Shown piece after piece: positions 28,531-42,100 of a stretch of 64,000 nucleotides of DNA. Numbering within the stretch: the stretch's first letter is position 1; each line of letters opens with the position of its first letter. The position numbers were made by a program, and so were the translations under genes. The notes under the pieces were generated by a model. That model had not been told where the DNA came from and ran no database searches. It saw only the letters and a program-made list of their open reading frames with translations. Source of the DNA: Parapristionchus giblindavisi (lineage: Eukaryota > Nematoda > Chromadorea > Rhabditida > Diplogasteridae); contig CALSFV010000012.1 of NCBI GenBank assembly GCA_943737045.1, positions 806,001 to 870,000 on the forward strand. The letters run 5' to 3'.

Positions 28531-31500
28531 TTCACTGTATTACCTTGTGGAGTTTACATCGCTGTAGACCAATCAATATGAGGAGCGAAGGCCTCATACT
28601 TCTCGAAAGACTCGGTCTGAAACAATAGATATATAATTAAATCCATTATATTCGTCTTCATCACAAATAGAGTATCATTATACGATACAGTACTGAGAGA
28701 AGATCAAAGATCACAACAACACATAAACATCTTTATTCGGTATCGGTCAATCAATAATTCACTGTATTACCTTGTGGAGTTTACATCGCTGTAGACCAAT
28801 CAATATGAGGAGCGAAGGCCTCATACTACTCGAAAGACTCGGTCTGAAACAATAGATATATAATTAAATCCATTATTTTCGTCTTCATCACAAATACAGT
28901 ATCATAATACGATACAGTACTGAGAGAAGATCAAAGATTAAAATCACAACAACACGTAAACATCTTTATTCGATATCGGTCAATCAATAATTCACTGCAT
29001 TACCTTGTTAAGTTTACATCGCTGTAGACCAATCAATATGAGGAGTGAAGGCCTCATGCTTCTTGAAAGACTCGGTCTGAAACAATAGATATATAATTAA
29101 ATCCATTATATTCATCTTCATCACAAATAGAGTATCATTATACGATACAGTACTGAGACAAGATTTAAGATTAAAATCACAATACAGTACTGAGAGAAGA
29201 TCAAAGATCACAACAACACATAAACATCTTTATTCGGTATCGGTCAATCAATAATTCACTGTATTACCTTGTGGAGTTTACATCGCTGTAGACCAATCAA
29301 TATGAGGAGCGAAGGCCTCATACTACTCGAAAGACTCGGTCTGAAACAATAGATATATAATTAAATCCATTATTTTCGTCTTCATCACAAATACAGTATC
29401 ATAATACGATACAGTACTGAGAGAAGATTTAAGATTAAAATCACAACAACACAAAAACATCTTTATTCGGTATCGGTCAATCAATAATTCACTGTATTAC
29501 CTTGTGGAGTTTACATCGCTATAGACCAATCAATATGAGGAGCGAAGGCCTCATACTACTCGAAAGACTCGGTCTGAAACAATAGATATATAATTAAATC
29601 CATTATTTTCGTCTTCATCACAAATACAGTATCATAATACGATACAGTACTGAGAGAAGATTTAAGATTAAAATCACAACAACACGTAAACATCTTTATT
29701 CGATATCGTTCAATCAATAATTCACTGCATTACCTTGCGGAGTTTACATCGGTGTAGATCAAAGATCAAATCCACAACAACACATAAACATCTTTATTCG
29801 GTATCGGTCAATCAATAATTCACTGTGTTACCTTGTGGAGTTTACATCGCCGTAGACCAATCAATATGAGGAGCGAAGGCCGCATACTTCTCGAAAGACT
29901 CGGTCTGAAACAATAGATATATAATTAAATCCATTATTTTCGTCTTCATCACAAATACAGTATCATAATACGATACAGTACTGAGAGAAGATTTAAGATT
30001 AAAATCACAACAACACAAAAACATCTTTATTCGGTATCGGTCAATCAATAATTCACTGTATTACCTTGTGGAGTTTACATCGCTATAGACCAATCAATAT
30101 GAGGAGCGAAGGCCTCATACTACTCGAAAGACTCGGTCTGAAACAATAGATATATAATTAAATCCATTATTTTCGTCTTCATCACAAATACAGTATCATA
30201 ATATGATACAGTACTGAGAGAAGATTTAAGATTAAAATCAAAACAACACGTAAACATCTTTATTCGATATCGTTCAATCAATAATTCACTGCATTACCTT
30301 GCGGAGTTTACATCGGTGTAGATCAAAGATCAAATCCACAACAACACATAAACATCTTTATTCGGTATCGGTCAATCAATAATTCACTGTGTTACCTTGT
30401 GGAGTTTACATCGCCGTAGACCAATCAATATGAGGAGCGAAGGCCGCATACTTCTCGAAAGACTCGGTCTGAAACAATAGATATATAATTAAATCCATTA
30501 TTTTCGTCTTCATCACAAATACAGTATCATAATACGATACAGTACTGAGAGAAGATTTAAGATTAAAATCAAAACAACACGTAAACATCTTTATTCGATA
30601 TCGTTCAATCAATAATTCACTGCATTACCTTGCGGAGTTTACATCGGTGTAGATCAAAGATCAAATCCACAACAACACATAAACATCTTTATTCGGTATC
30701 GGTCAATCAATAATTCACTGCATTACCTTGTTAAGTTTACATCGCTGTAGACCAATCAATATGAGGAGTGAAGGCCTCATGCTTCTTGAAAGACTCGGTC
30801 TGAAACAATAGATATATAATTAAATCCATTATATTCATCTTCATCACAAATAGAGTATCATTATACGATACAGTACTGAGACAAGATTTAAGATTAAAAT
30901 CACAATACAGTACTGAGAGAAGATCAAAGATCACAACAACACATAAACATCTTTATTCGGTATCGGTCAATCAATAATTCACTGTATTACCTTGTGGAGT
31001 TTACATCGCTGTAGACCAATCAATATGAGGAGCGAAGGCCTCATACTACTCGAAAGACTCGGTCTGAAACAATAGATATATAATTAAATCCATTATTTTC
31101 GTCTTCATCACAAATACAGTATCATAATACGATACAGTACTGAGAGAAGATCAAAGATCACAACAACACATAAACATCTTTATTCGGTATCGGTCAATCA
31201 ATAATTCACTGTATTACCTTGTGTTTACATCGCTGTAGACCAATCAATATGAGGAGCGAAGGCCTCATACTACTCGAAAGACTCGGTCTGAAACAATAGA
31301 TATATAATTAAATCCATTATTTTCGTCTTCATCACAAATACAGTATCATAATACGATACAGTACTGAGAGAAGATCAAAGATCACAACAACACATAAACA
31401 TCTTTATTCGGTATCGGTCAATCAATAATTCACTGTATTACCTTGTGGAGTTTACATCGCTGTAGATCAATAAATATGATTCGTGAAGGCCTCATACTTC

Positions 31501-32500
31501 TCGAAAGACTCGGTCTGAAACAATAGATATATAATTAAATCAGTTATTTTCGTCTTCATCACAAATACAGTATCATAATACGATACAGTACTGAGAGAAG
31601 ATTTAAGATTAAAATCACAACAACACGTAAACATCTTTATTCGATATCGTTCAATCAATAATTCACTGCATTACCTTGCGGAGTTTACATCGGTGTAGAT
31701 CAAAGATCAAATCCACAACAACACATAAACATCTTTATTCGGTATCGGTCAATCAATAATTCACTGTATTACCTTGTGGAGTTTACATCGCTGTAGACCA
31801 ATCAATATGAGGAGCGAAGGCCTCATACTACTCGAAAGACTCGGTCTGAAACAATAGATATATAATTAAATCCATTATTTTCGTCTTCATCACAAATACA
31901 GTATCATAATACGATACAGTACTGAGAGAAGATTTAAGATTAAAATCACAACAACACGTAAACATCTTTATTCGATATCGGTCAATCAATAATTCACTGT
32001 ATTACCTTGTGGAGTTTACATCGCTATAGACCAATCAATATGAGGAGTGAAGGCCTCATGCTTCTCGAAAGACTCGGTCTGAAACAATAGATATATAATT
32101 AAATCCATTATATTCGTCTTCATCACAAATAGAGTATCATTATACGATACAGTACTGAGAGAAGATCAAAGATCACAACAACACATAAACATCTTTATTC
32201 GGTATCGGTCAATCAATAATTCACTGTATTACCTTGTGGAGTTTACATCGCTGTAGATCAATAAATATGATTCGTGAAGGCCTCATACTTCTCGAAAGAC
32301 TCGGTCTGAAACAATAGATATATAATTAAATCCGTTATTTTCGTCTCCATCACAAATACAGTATCATAATACGATACAGTACTGAGAGAAGATTTAAGAT
32401 TAAAATCACAACAACACGTAAACATCTTTATTCGATATCGGTCAATCAATAATTCACTGTATAACCTTGTGGAGTTTACATCGCTGTAGACCAATCAATA
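28531..32500. repeat. Rearranged satellite segment with truncated and enlarged monomers
   Basis: Four truncated monomers of about 98 bp carry the junction GGTGTAGATCAAAGATC, starting at 29751, 30315, 30646 and 31692. Two enlarged monomers (about 29007-29270 and 30730-30993) carry a 31-bp internal duplication that brings TACAGTACTGAGAGAAG in twice. At about 31222 one monomer lacks 5 bp of GTGGAGTTT. Normal monomers lie between. Nothing comparable was seen elsewhere in the window. Confidence 0.8.
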
Positions 32501-35500
32501 TGATGCATGAAGGCCTCATACTTCTCGAAAGACTCGGTCTGAAACAATAGATATATAATTAAATCCATTATTTTCGTCTTCATCACAAATACAGTATCAT
32601 AATACGATACAGTACTGAGAGAAGATCAAAGATCACAACAACACGTAAACATCTTTATTCGATATCGGTCAAGCAATAATTCACTGTATTACCTTGTGGA
32701 GTTTACATCGCTGTAGACCAATCAATATGAGGAGCGAAGGTCTCATACTTCTCGAAAGACTCGGTCTGAAAAAATAGATATATAATTAAATCCATTATAT
32801 TCGTCTTCATCACAAATACAGTATCATAATACGATACAGTACTGAGAGAAGATCAAAGATCACAACAACACGTAAACATCTTTATTCGATATCGGTCAAT
32901 CAATAATTCACTGTATTACCTTGTGGAGTTTACATCGCTGTAGACCAATCAATATGAGGAGCGAAGGCCTCATACTTCTCGAAAGACTCGGTCTGAAACA
33001 ATAGATATATAATTAAATCCATTATTTTCGTCTTCATCACAAATACAGTATCATAATACGATAGAGTACTGAGAGAAGATCAAAGATTAAAATCACAACA
33101 ACACGTAAACATCTTTATTCGATATCGGTCAATCAATTATTCACTGTATTACCTTGTGGAGTTTACATCGCTGTTGACCAATCAATATGAGGAGCGAAGG
33201 TCTCATACTTCTCGAAAGACTCGGTCTGAAAAAATAGATATATAATTAAATCCATTATATTCGTCTTCATCACAAATACAGTATCATAATACGATACAGT
33301 ACTGAGAGAAGATCAAAGATCACAACAACACGTAAACATCTTTATTCGATATCGGTCAATCAATAATTCACTGTATTACCTTGTGGAGTTTACATCGCTG
33401 TAGACCAATCAATATGAGGAGCGAAGGTCTCATACTTCTCGAAAGACACGGCCTGAAACAATAGATATATAATTAAATCCATTATTTTCGTCTTCATCAC
33501 AAATACAGTATCATAATACGATACAGTACTGAGAGAAGATCAAAGATTAAAATCACAACAACACATAAACATCTTTATTCGGTATCGGTCAATCAATAAT
33601 TCACTGTATTACCTTGTGGAGTTTACATCGCTGTAGACCAATCAATATGAGGAGCGAAGGTCTCATACTTCTCGAAAGACTCGGTCTGAAAAAATAGATA
33701 TATAATTAAATCCATTATATTCGTCTTCATCACAAATACAGTATCATAATACGATACAGTACTGAGAGAAGATCAAAGATCACAACAACACGTAAACATC
33801 TTTATTCGATATCGGTCAATCAATAATTCACTGTATTACCTTGTGGAGTTTACATCGCTGTAGACCAATCAATATGAGGAGCGAAGGTCTCATACTTCTC
33901 GAAAGACTCGGTCTGAAAAAATAGATATATAATTAAATCCATTATATTCGTCTTCATCACAAATACAGTATCATAATACGATACAGTACTGAGAGAAGAT
34001 CAAAGATCACAACAACACGTAAACATCTTTATTCGATATCGGTCAATCAATAATTCACTGTATTACCTTGTGGAGTTTACATCGCTGTAGACCAATCAAT
34101 ATGAGGAGCGAAGGTCTCATACTTCTCGAAAGACTCGGCCTGAAACAATAGATATATAATTAAATCCATTATTTTCGTCTTCATCACAAATACAGTATCA
34201 TAATACGATACAGTACTGAGAGAAGATCAAAGATTAAAATCACAACAACACATAAACATCTTTATTCGGTATCGGTCAATCAATAATTCACTGTATTACC
34301 TTGTGGAGTTTACATCGCTGTAGACCAATCAATATGAGCGAAACTCTCATACTTCTCGAAAGACTCGGTCTGAAACAATAGATATATAATTAAATCCATT
34401 ATATTCATCTTCATCACAAATACAGTATCATAATACGATACAGTACTGAGAGAAGATCAAAGATTAAAATCACAACAACACATAAACATCTTTATTCGGT
34501 ATCGGTCAATCAATAATTCACTGTATTACCTTGTGGAGTTTACATCGCTGTAGACCAATCAATATGAGCGAAACTCTCATACTTCTCGAAAGACTCGGTA
34601 TGAAACAATAGATATATAATTAAATCCATTATATTCGTCTTCATCACAAATAGAGTATCATTATACGATACAGTACTGAGAGAAGATCAAAGATCACAAC
34701 AACACGTAAACATCTTTATTCGATATCGGTCAATCAATAATTCACTGTATTACCTTGTGGAGTTTACATCGCTGTAGACCAATCAATATGAGGAGCGAAG
34801 GCCTCATACTTCTCGAAAGACTCGGTCTGAAACAATAGATATATAATTAAATCCATTATTTTCGTCTTCATCACAAATACAGTATCATAATACGATAGAG
34901 TACTGAGAGAAGATCAAAGATTAAAATCACAACAACACGTAAACATCTTTATTCGATATCGGTCAATCAATAATTCACTGTATTACCTTGTGGAGTTTAC
35001 ATCGCTGTAGACCAATCAATATGATGCATGAAGGCATCATACTTCTCGAAAGACTCGGTCTGAAACAATAGATATATAATTAAATCCATTATTTTCGTCT
35101 TAAGCACAAATACAGTATCATTATACGATACAATACTGAGAGAAGATCAAAGATCACAACAACACGTAAACATCTTTATTCGATATCGGTCAATCAATTA
35201 TTCACTGTATTACCTTGTGGAGTTTACATCGCTGTTGACCAATCAATATGAGGAGCGAAGGTCTCATACTTCTCGAAAGACTCGGTCTGAAAAAATAGAT
35301 ATATAATTAAATCCATTATATTCGTCTTCATCACAAATACAGTATCATAATACGATACAGTACTGAGAGAAGATCAAAGATCACAACAACACGTAAACAT
35401 CTTTATTCGATATCGGTCAATCAATAATTCACTGTATTACCTTGTGGAGTTTACATCGCTGTAGACCAATCAATATGAGGAGCGAAGGCCTCATACTTCT

Positions 35501-38500
35501 CGAAAGACTCGGTCTGAAACAATAGATATATAATTAAATCCATTATTTTCGTCTTCATCACAAATACAGTATCATAATACGATAGAGTACTGAGAGAAGA
35601 TCAAAGATTAAAATCACAACAACACGTAAACATCTTTATTCGATATCGGTCAATCAATAATTCACTGTATTACCTTGTGGAGTTTACATCGCTGTAGACC
35701 AATCAATATGATGCATGAAGGCATCATACTTCTCGAAAGACTCGGTCTGAAACAATAGATATATAATTAAATCCATTATTTTCGTCTTAAGCACAAATAC
35801 AGTATCATTATACGATACAATACTGAGAGAAGATCAAAGATCACAACAACACGTAAACATCTTTATTCGATATCGGTCAATCAATTATTCACTGTATTAC
35901 CTTGTGGAGTTTACATCGCTGTTGACCAATCAATATGAGGAGCGAAGGTCTCATACTTCTCGAAAGACTCGGTCTGAAAAAATAGATATATAATTAAATC
36001 CATTATATTCGTCTTCATCACAAATACAGTATCATAATACGATACAGTACTGAGAGAAGATCAAAGATCACAACAACACGTAAACATCTTTATTCGATAT
36101 CGGTCAATCAATAATTCACTGTATTACCTTGTGGAGTTTACATCGCTGTAGACCAATCAATATGAGGAGCGAAGGTCTCATACTTCTCGAAAGACACGGC
36201 CTGAAACAATAGATATATAATTAAATCCATTATTTTCGTCTTCATCACAAATACAGTATCATAATACGATACAGTACTGAGAGAAGATCAAAGATTAAAA
36301 TCACAACAACACATAAACATCTTTATTCGGTATCGGTCAATCAATAATTCACTGTATTACCTTGTGGAGTTTACATCGCTGTAGACCAATCAACATGAGG
36401 AGCGAAGGTCTCATACTTCTCGAAAGACTCGGTCTGAAAAAATAGATATATAATTAAATCCATTATATTCGTCTTCATCACAAATACAGTATCATAATAC
36501 GATACAGTACTGAGAGAAGATCAAAGATCACAACAACACGTAAACATCTTTATTCGATATCGGTCAATCAATAATTCACTGTATTACCTTGTGGAGTTTA
36601 CATCGCTGTAGACCAATCAATATGAGGAGCAAAGGTCTCATACTTCTCGAAAGACTCGGTCTGAAAAAATAGATATATAATTAAATCCATTATATTCGTC
36701 TTCATCACAAATACAGTATCATAATACGATACAGTACTGAGAGAAGATCAAAGATCACAACAACACGTAAACATCTTTATTCGATATCGGTCAATCAATA
36801 ATTCACTGTATTACCTTGTGGAGTTTACATCGCTGTAGACCAATCAACATGAGGAGCGAAGGTCTCATACTTCTCGAAAGACTCGGTCTGAAAAAATAGA
36901 TATATAATTAAATCCATTATATTCGTCTTCATCACAAATACAGTATCATAATACGATACAGTACTGAGAGAAGATCAAAGATCACAACAACACGTAAACA
37001 TCTTTATTCGATATCGGTCAATCAATAATTCACTGTATTACCTTGTGGAGTTTACATCGCTGTAGACCAATCAATATGAGGAGCGAAGGTCTCATACTTC
37101 TCGAAAGACTCGGTCTGAAAAAATAGATATATAATTAAATCCATTATATTCGTCTTCATCACAAATACAGTATCATAATACGATACAGTACTGAGAGAAG
37201 ATCAAAGATCACAACAACACGTAAACATCTTTATTCGATATCGGTCAATCAATAATTCACTGTATTACCTTGTGGAGTTTACATCGCTGTAGACCAATCA
37301 ATATGAGGAGCGAAGGTCTCATACTTCTCGAAAGACTCGGCCTGAAACAATAGATATATAATTAAATCCATTATTTTCGTCTTCATCACAAATACAGTAT
37401 CATAATACGATACAGTACTGAGAGAAGATCAAAGATTAAAATCACAACAACACATAAACATCTTTATTCGGTATCGGTCAATCAATAATTCACTGTATTA
37501 CCTTGTGGAGTTTACATCGCTGTAGACCAATCAATATGAGCGAAACTCTCATACTTCTCGAAAGACTCGGTCTGAAACAATAGATATATAATTAAATCCA
37601 TTATATTCATCTTCATCACAAATACAGTATCATAATACGATACAGTACTGAGAGAAGATCAAAGATTAAAATCACAACAACACATAAACATCTTTATTCG
37701 GTATCGGTCAATCAATAATTCACTGTATTACCTTGTGGAGTTTACATCGCTGTAGACCAATCAATATGAGCGAAACTCTCATACTTCTCGAAAGACTCGG
37801 TATGAAACAATAGATATATAATTAAATCCATTATATTCATCTTCATCACAAATACAGTATCATAATACGATACAGTACTGAGAGAAGATCAAAGATTAAA
37901 ATCACAACAACACGTAAACATCTTTATTCGGATCGGTCAATCAATAATTCACTGTATTACCTTGTGGAGTTTACATCGCTGTAGACCAATCAATATGAGG
38001 AGCGAAGGTCTCATACTTCTCGAAAGACTCGGTCTGAAAAAATAGATATATAATTAAATCCATTATATTCGTCTTCATCACAAATACAGTATCATAATAC
38101 GATACAGTACTGAGAGAAGATCAAAGATCACAACAACACGTAAACATCTTTATTCGATATCGGTCAATCAATAATTCACTGTATTACCTTGTGGAGTTTA
38201 CATCGCTGTAGACCAATCAATATGAGGAGCGAAGGTCTCATACTTCTCGAAAGACTCGGCCTGAAACAATAGATATATAATTAAATCCATTATTTTCGTC
38301 TTCATCACAAATACAGTATCATAATACGATACAGTACTGAGAGAAGATCAAAGATTAAAATCCCAACAACACATAAACATCTTTATTCGGTATCGGTCAA
38401 TCAATAATTCACTGTATTACCTTGTGGAGTTTACATCGCTGTAGACCAATCAATATGAGCGAAACTCTCATACTTCTCGAAAGACTCGGTCTGAAACAAT

Positions 38501-39100
38501 AGATATATAATTAAATCCATTATATTCATCTTCATCACAAATACAGTATCATAATACGATACAGTACTGAGAGAAGATCAAAGATTAAAATCACAACAAC
38601 ACATAAACATCTTTATTCGGTATCGGTCAATCAATAATTCACTGTATTACCTTGTGGAGTTTACATCGCTGTAGACCAATCAATATGATGCATGAAGGCA
38701 TCATACTTCTCGAAAGACTCGGTCTGAAACAATAGATATATAATTAAATCCATTATTTTCGTCTTAAGCACAAATACAGTATCATTATACGATACAATAC
38801 TGAGAGAAGATCAAAGATAACAACAACACGTAAACATCTTTATTCGATATCGGTCAATCAATTATTCACTGTATTACCTTGTGGAGTTTACATCGCTGTT
38901 GACCAATCAATATGAGGAGCGAAGGTCTCATACTTCTCGAAAGACTCGGTCTGAAAAAATAGATATATAATTAAATCCATTATATTCGTCTTCATCACAA
39001 ATACAGTATCATAATACGATACAGTACTGAGAGAAGATCAAAGATCACAACAACACGTAAACATCTTTATTCGATATCGGTCAATCAATAATTCACTGTA
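32501..39100. repeat. Satellite block of the GGTCTCAT / GAAAAAATAG subfamilies
   Basis: Here the hairpin arm changes to GTCTCAT and the next segment to CTGAAAAAATAG, and the ATGAGCGAAACTCTCAT form (3 bp shorter) appears. The variant CTTAAGCACA lies at 35101, 35788 and 38765 (687 and 2,977 bp) and ACACGGCC at 33446, 36194 and 39171 (2,748 and 2,977 bp). The shared 2,977-bp spacing indicates a 13-monomer unit. Edges are approximate. Confidence 0.7.
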
Positions 39101-42100
39101 TTACCTTGTGGAGTTTACATCGCTGTAGACCAATCAATATGAGGAGCGAAGGTCTCATACTTCTCGAAAGACACGGCCTGAAACAATAGATATATAATTA
39201 AATCCATTATTTTCGTCTTCATCACAAATACAGTATCATAATACGATACAGTACTGAGAGAAGATCAAAGATTAAAATCACAACAACACGTAAACATCTT
39301 TATTCGGATCGGTCAATCAATAATTCACTGTATTACCTTGTGGAGTTTACATCGCTGTAGACCAATCAATATGAGGAGCGAAGGTCTCATACTTCTCGAA
39401 AGACTCGGTCTGAAAAAATAGATATATAATTAAATCCATTATATTCGTCTTCATCACAAATACAGTATCATAATACGATACAGTACTGAGAGAAGATCAA
39501 AGATCACAACAACACGTAAACATCTTTATTCGATATCGGTCAATCAATAATTCACTGTATTACCTTGTGGAGTTTACATCGCTGTAGACCAATCAATATG
39601 AGGAGCGAAGGTCTCATACTTCTCGAAAGACTCGGCCTGAAACAATAGATATATAATTAAATCCATTATTTTCGTCTTCATCACAAATACAGTATCATAA
39701 TACGATACAGTACTGAGAGAAGATCAAAGATTAAAATCCCAACAACACATAAACATCTTTATTCGGTATCGGTCAATCAATAATTCACTGTATTACCTTG
39801 TGGAGTTTACATCGCTGTAGACCAATCAATATGAGCGAAACTCTCATACTTCTCGAAAGACTCGGTCTGAAACAATAGATATATAATTAAATCCATTATA
39901 TTCATCTTCATCACAAATACAGTATCATAATACGATACAGTACTGAGAGAAGATCAAAGATTAAAATCACAACAACACATAAACATCTTTATTCGGTATC
40001 GGTCAATCAATAATTCACTGTATTACCTTGTGGAGTTTACATCGCTGTAGACCAATCAATATGATGCATGAAGGCATCATACTTCTCGAAAGACTCGGTC
40101 TGAAACAATAGATATATAATTAAATCCATTATTTTCGTCTTAAGCACAAATACAGTATCATTATACGATACAATACTGAGAGAAGATCAAAGATAACAAC
40201 AACACGTAAACATCTTTATTCGATATCGGTCAATCAATTATTCACTGTATTACCTTGTGGAGTTTACATCGCTGTTGACCAATCAATATGAGGAGCGAAG
40301 GTCTCATACTTCTCGAAAGACTCGGTCTGAAAAAATAGATATATAATTAAATCCATTATATTCGTCTTCATCACAAATACAGTATCATAATACGATACAG
40401 TACTGAGAGAAGATCAAAGATCACAACAACACGTAAACATCTTTATTCGATATCGGTCAATCAATAATTCACTGTATTACCTTGTGGAGTTTACATCGCT
40501 GTAGACCAATCAATATGAGGAGCGAAGGTCTCATACTTCTCGAAAGACACGGCCTGAAACAATAGATATATAATTAAATCCATTATTTTCGTCTTCATCA
40601 CAAATACAGTATCATAATACGATACAGTACTGAGAGAAGATCAAAGATTAAAATCACAACAACACATAAACATCTTTATTCGGTATCGGTCAATCAATAA
40701 TTCACTGTATTACCTTGTGGAGTTTACATCGCTGTAGACCAATCAATATGAGGAGCGAAGGTCTCATACTTCTCGAAAGACTCGGTCTGAAAAAATAGAT
40801 ATATAATTAAATCCATTATATTCGTCTTCATCACAAATACAGTATCATAATACGATACAGTACTGAGAGAAGATCAAAGATCACAACAACACGTAAACAT
40901 CTTTATTCGATATCGGTCAATCAATAATTCACTGTATTACCTTGTGGAGTTTACATCGCTGTAGACCAATCAATATGAGGAGCGAAGGTCTCATACTTCT
41001 CGAAAGACTCGGTCTGAAAAAATAGATATATAATTAAATCCATTATATTCGTCTTCATCACAAATACAGTATCATAATACGATACAGTACTGAGAGAAGA
41101 TCAAAGATCACAACAACACGTAAACATCTTTATTCGATATCGGTCAATCAATAATTCACTGTATTACCTTGTGGAGTTTACATCGCTGTAGACCAATCAA
41201 TATGAGGAGCGAAGGTCTCATACTTCTCGAAAGACTCGGCCTGAAACAATAGATATATAATTAAATCCATTATTTTCGTCTTCATCACAAATACAGTATC
41301 ATAATACGATACAGTACTGAGAGAAGATCAAAGATTAAAATCACAACAACACATAAACATCTTTATTCGGTATCGGTCAATCAATAATTCACTGTATTAC
41401 CTTGTGGAGTTTACATCGCTGTAGACCAATCAATATGAGCGAAACTCTCATACTTCTCGAAAGACTCGGTCTGAAACAATAGATATATAATTAAATCCAT
41501 TATATTCATCTTCATCACAAATACAGTATCATAATACGATACAGTACTGAGAGAAGATCAAAGATTAAAATCACAACAACACATAAACATCTTTATTCGG
41601 TATCGGTCAATCAATAATTCACTGTATTACCTTGTGGAGTTTACATCGCTGTAGACCAATCAATATGAGCGAAACTCTCATACTTCTCGAAAGACTCGGT
41701 ATGAAACAATAGATATATAATTAAATCCATTATATTCATCTTCATCACAAATACAGTATCATAATACGATACAGTACTGAGAGAAGATCAAAGATTAAAA
41801 TCACAACAACACGTAAACATCTTTATTCGGATCGGTCAATCAATAATTCACTGTATTACCTTGTGGAGTTTACATCGCTGTAGACCAATCAATATGAGGA
41901 GCGAAGGTCTCATACTTCTCGAAAGACTCGGTCTGAAAAAATAGATATATAATTAAATCCATTATATTCGTCTTCATCACAAATACAGTATCATAATACG
42001 ATACAGTACTGAGAGAAGATCAAAGATCACAACAACACGTAAACATCTTTATTCGATATCGGTCAATCAATAATTCACTGTATTACCTTGTGGAGTTTAC

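Noticed and set aside
19563..32494. Repeated minus-strand open frames of 63-78 codons in satellite monomers (also at 55394-58814)
   Set aside because: They lie wholly inside monomers, mostly begin at TTG rather than ATG, and open only where the GATCAAAGATT segment changed to GATTTAAGATT, which removes a stop. Copies differ by many amino-acid changes, and identical ones are explained by HOR duplication.
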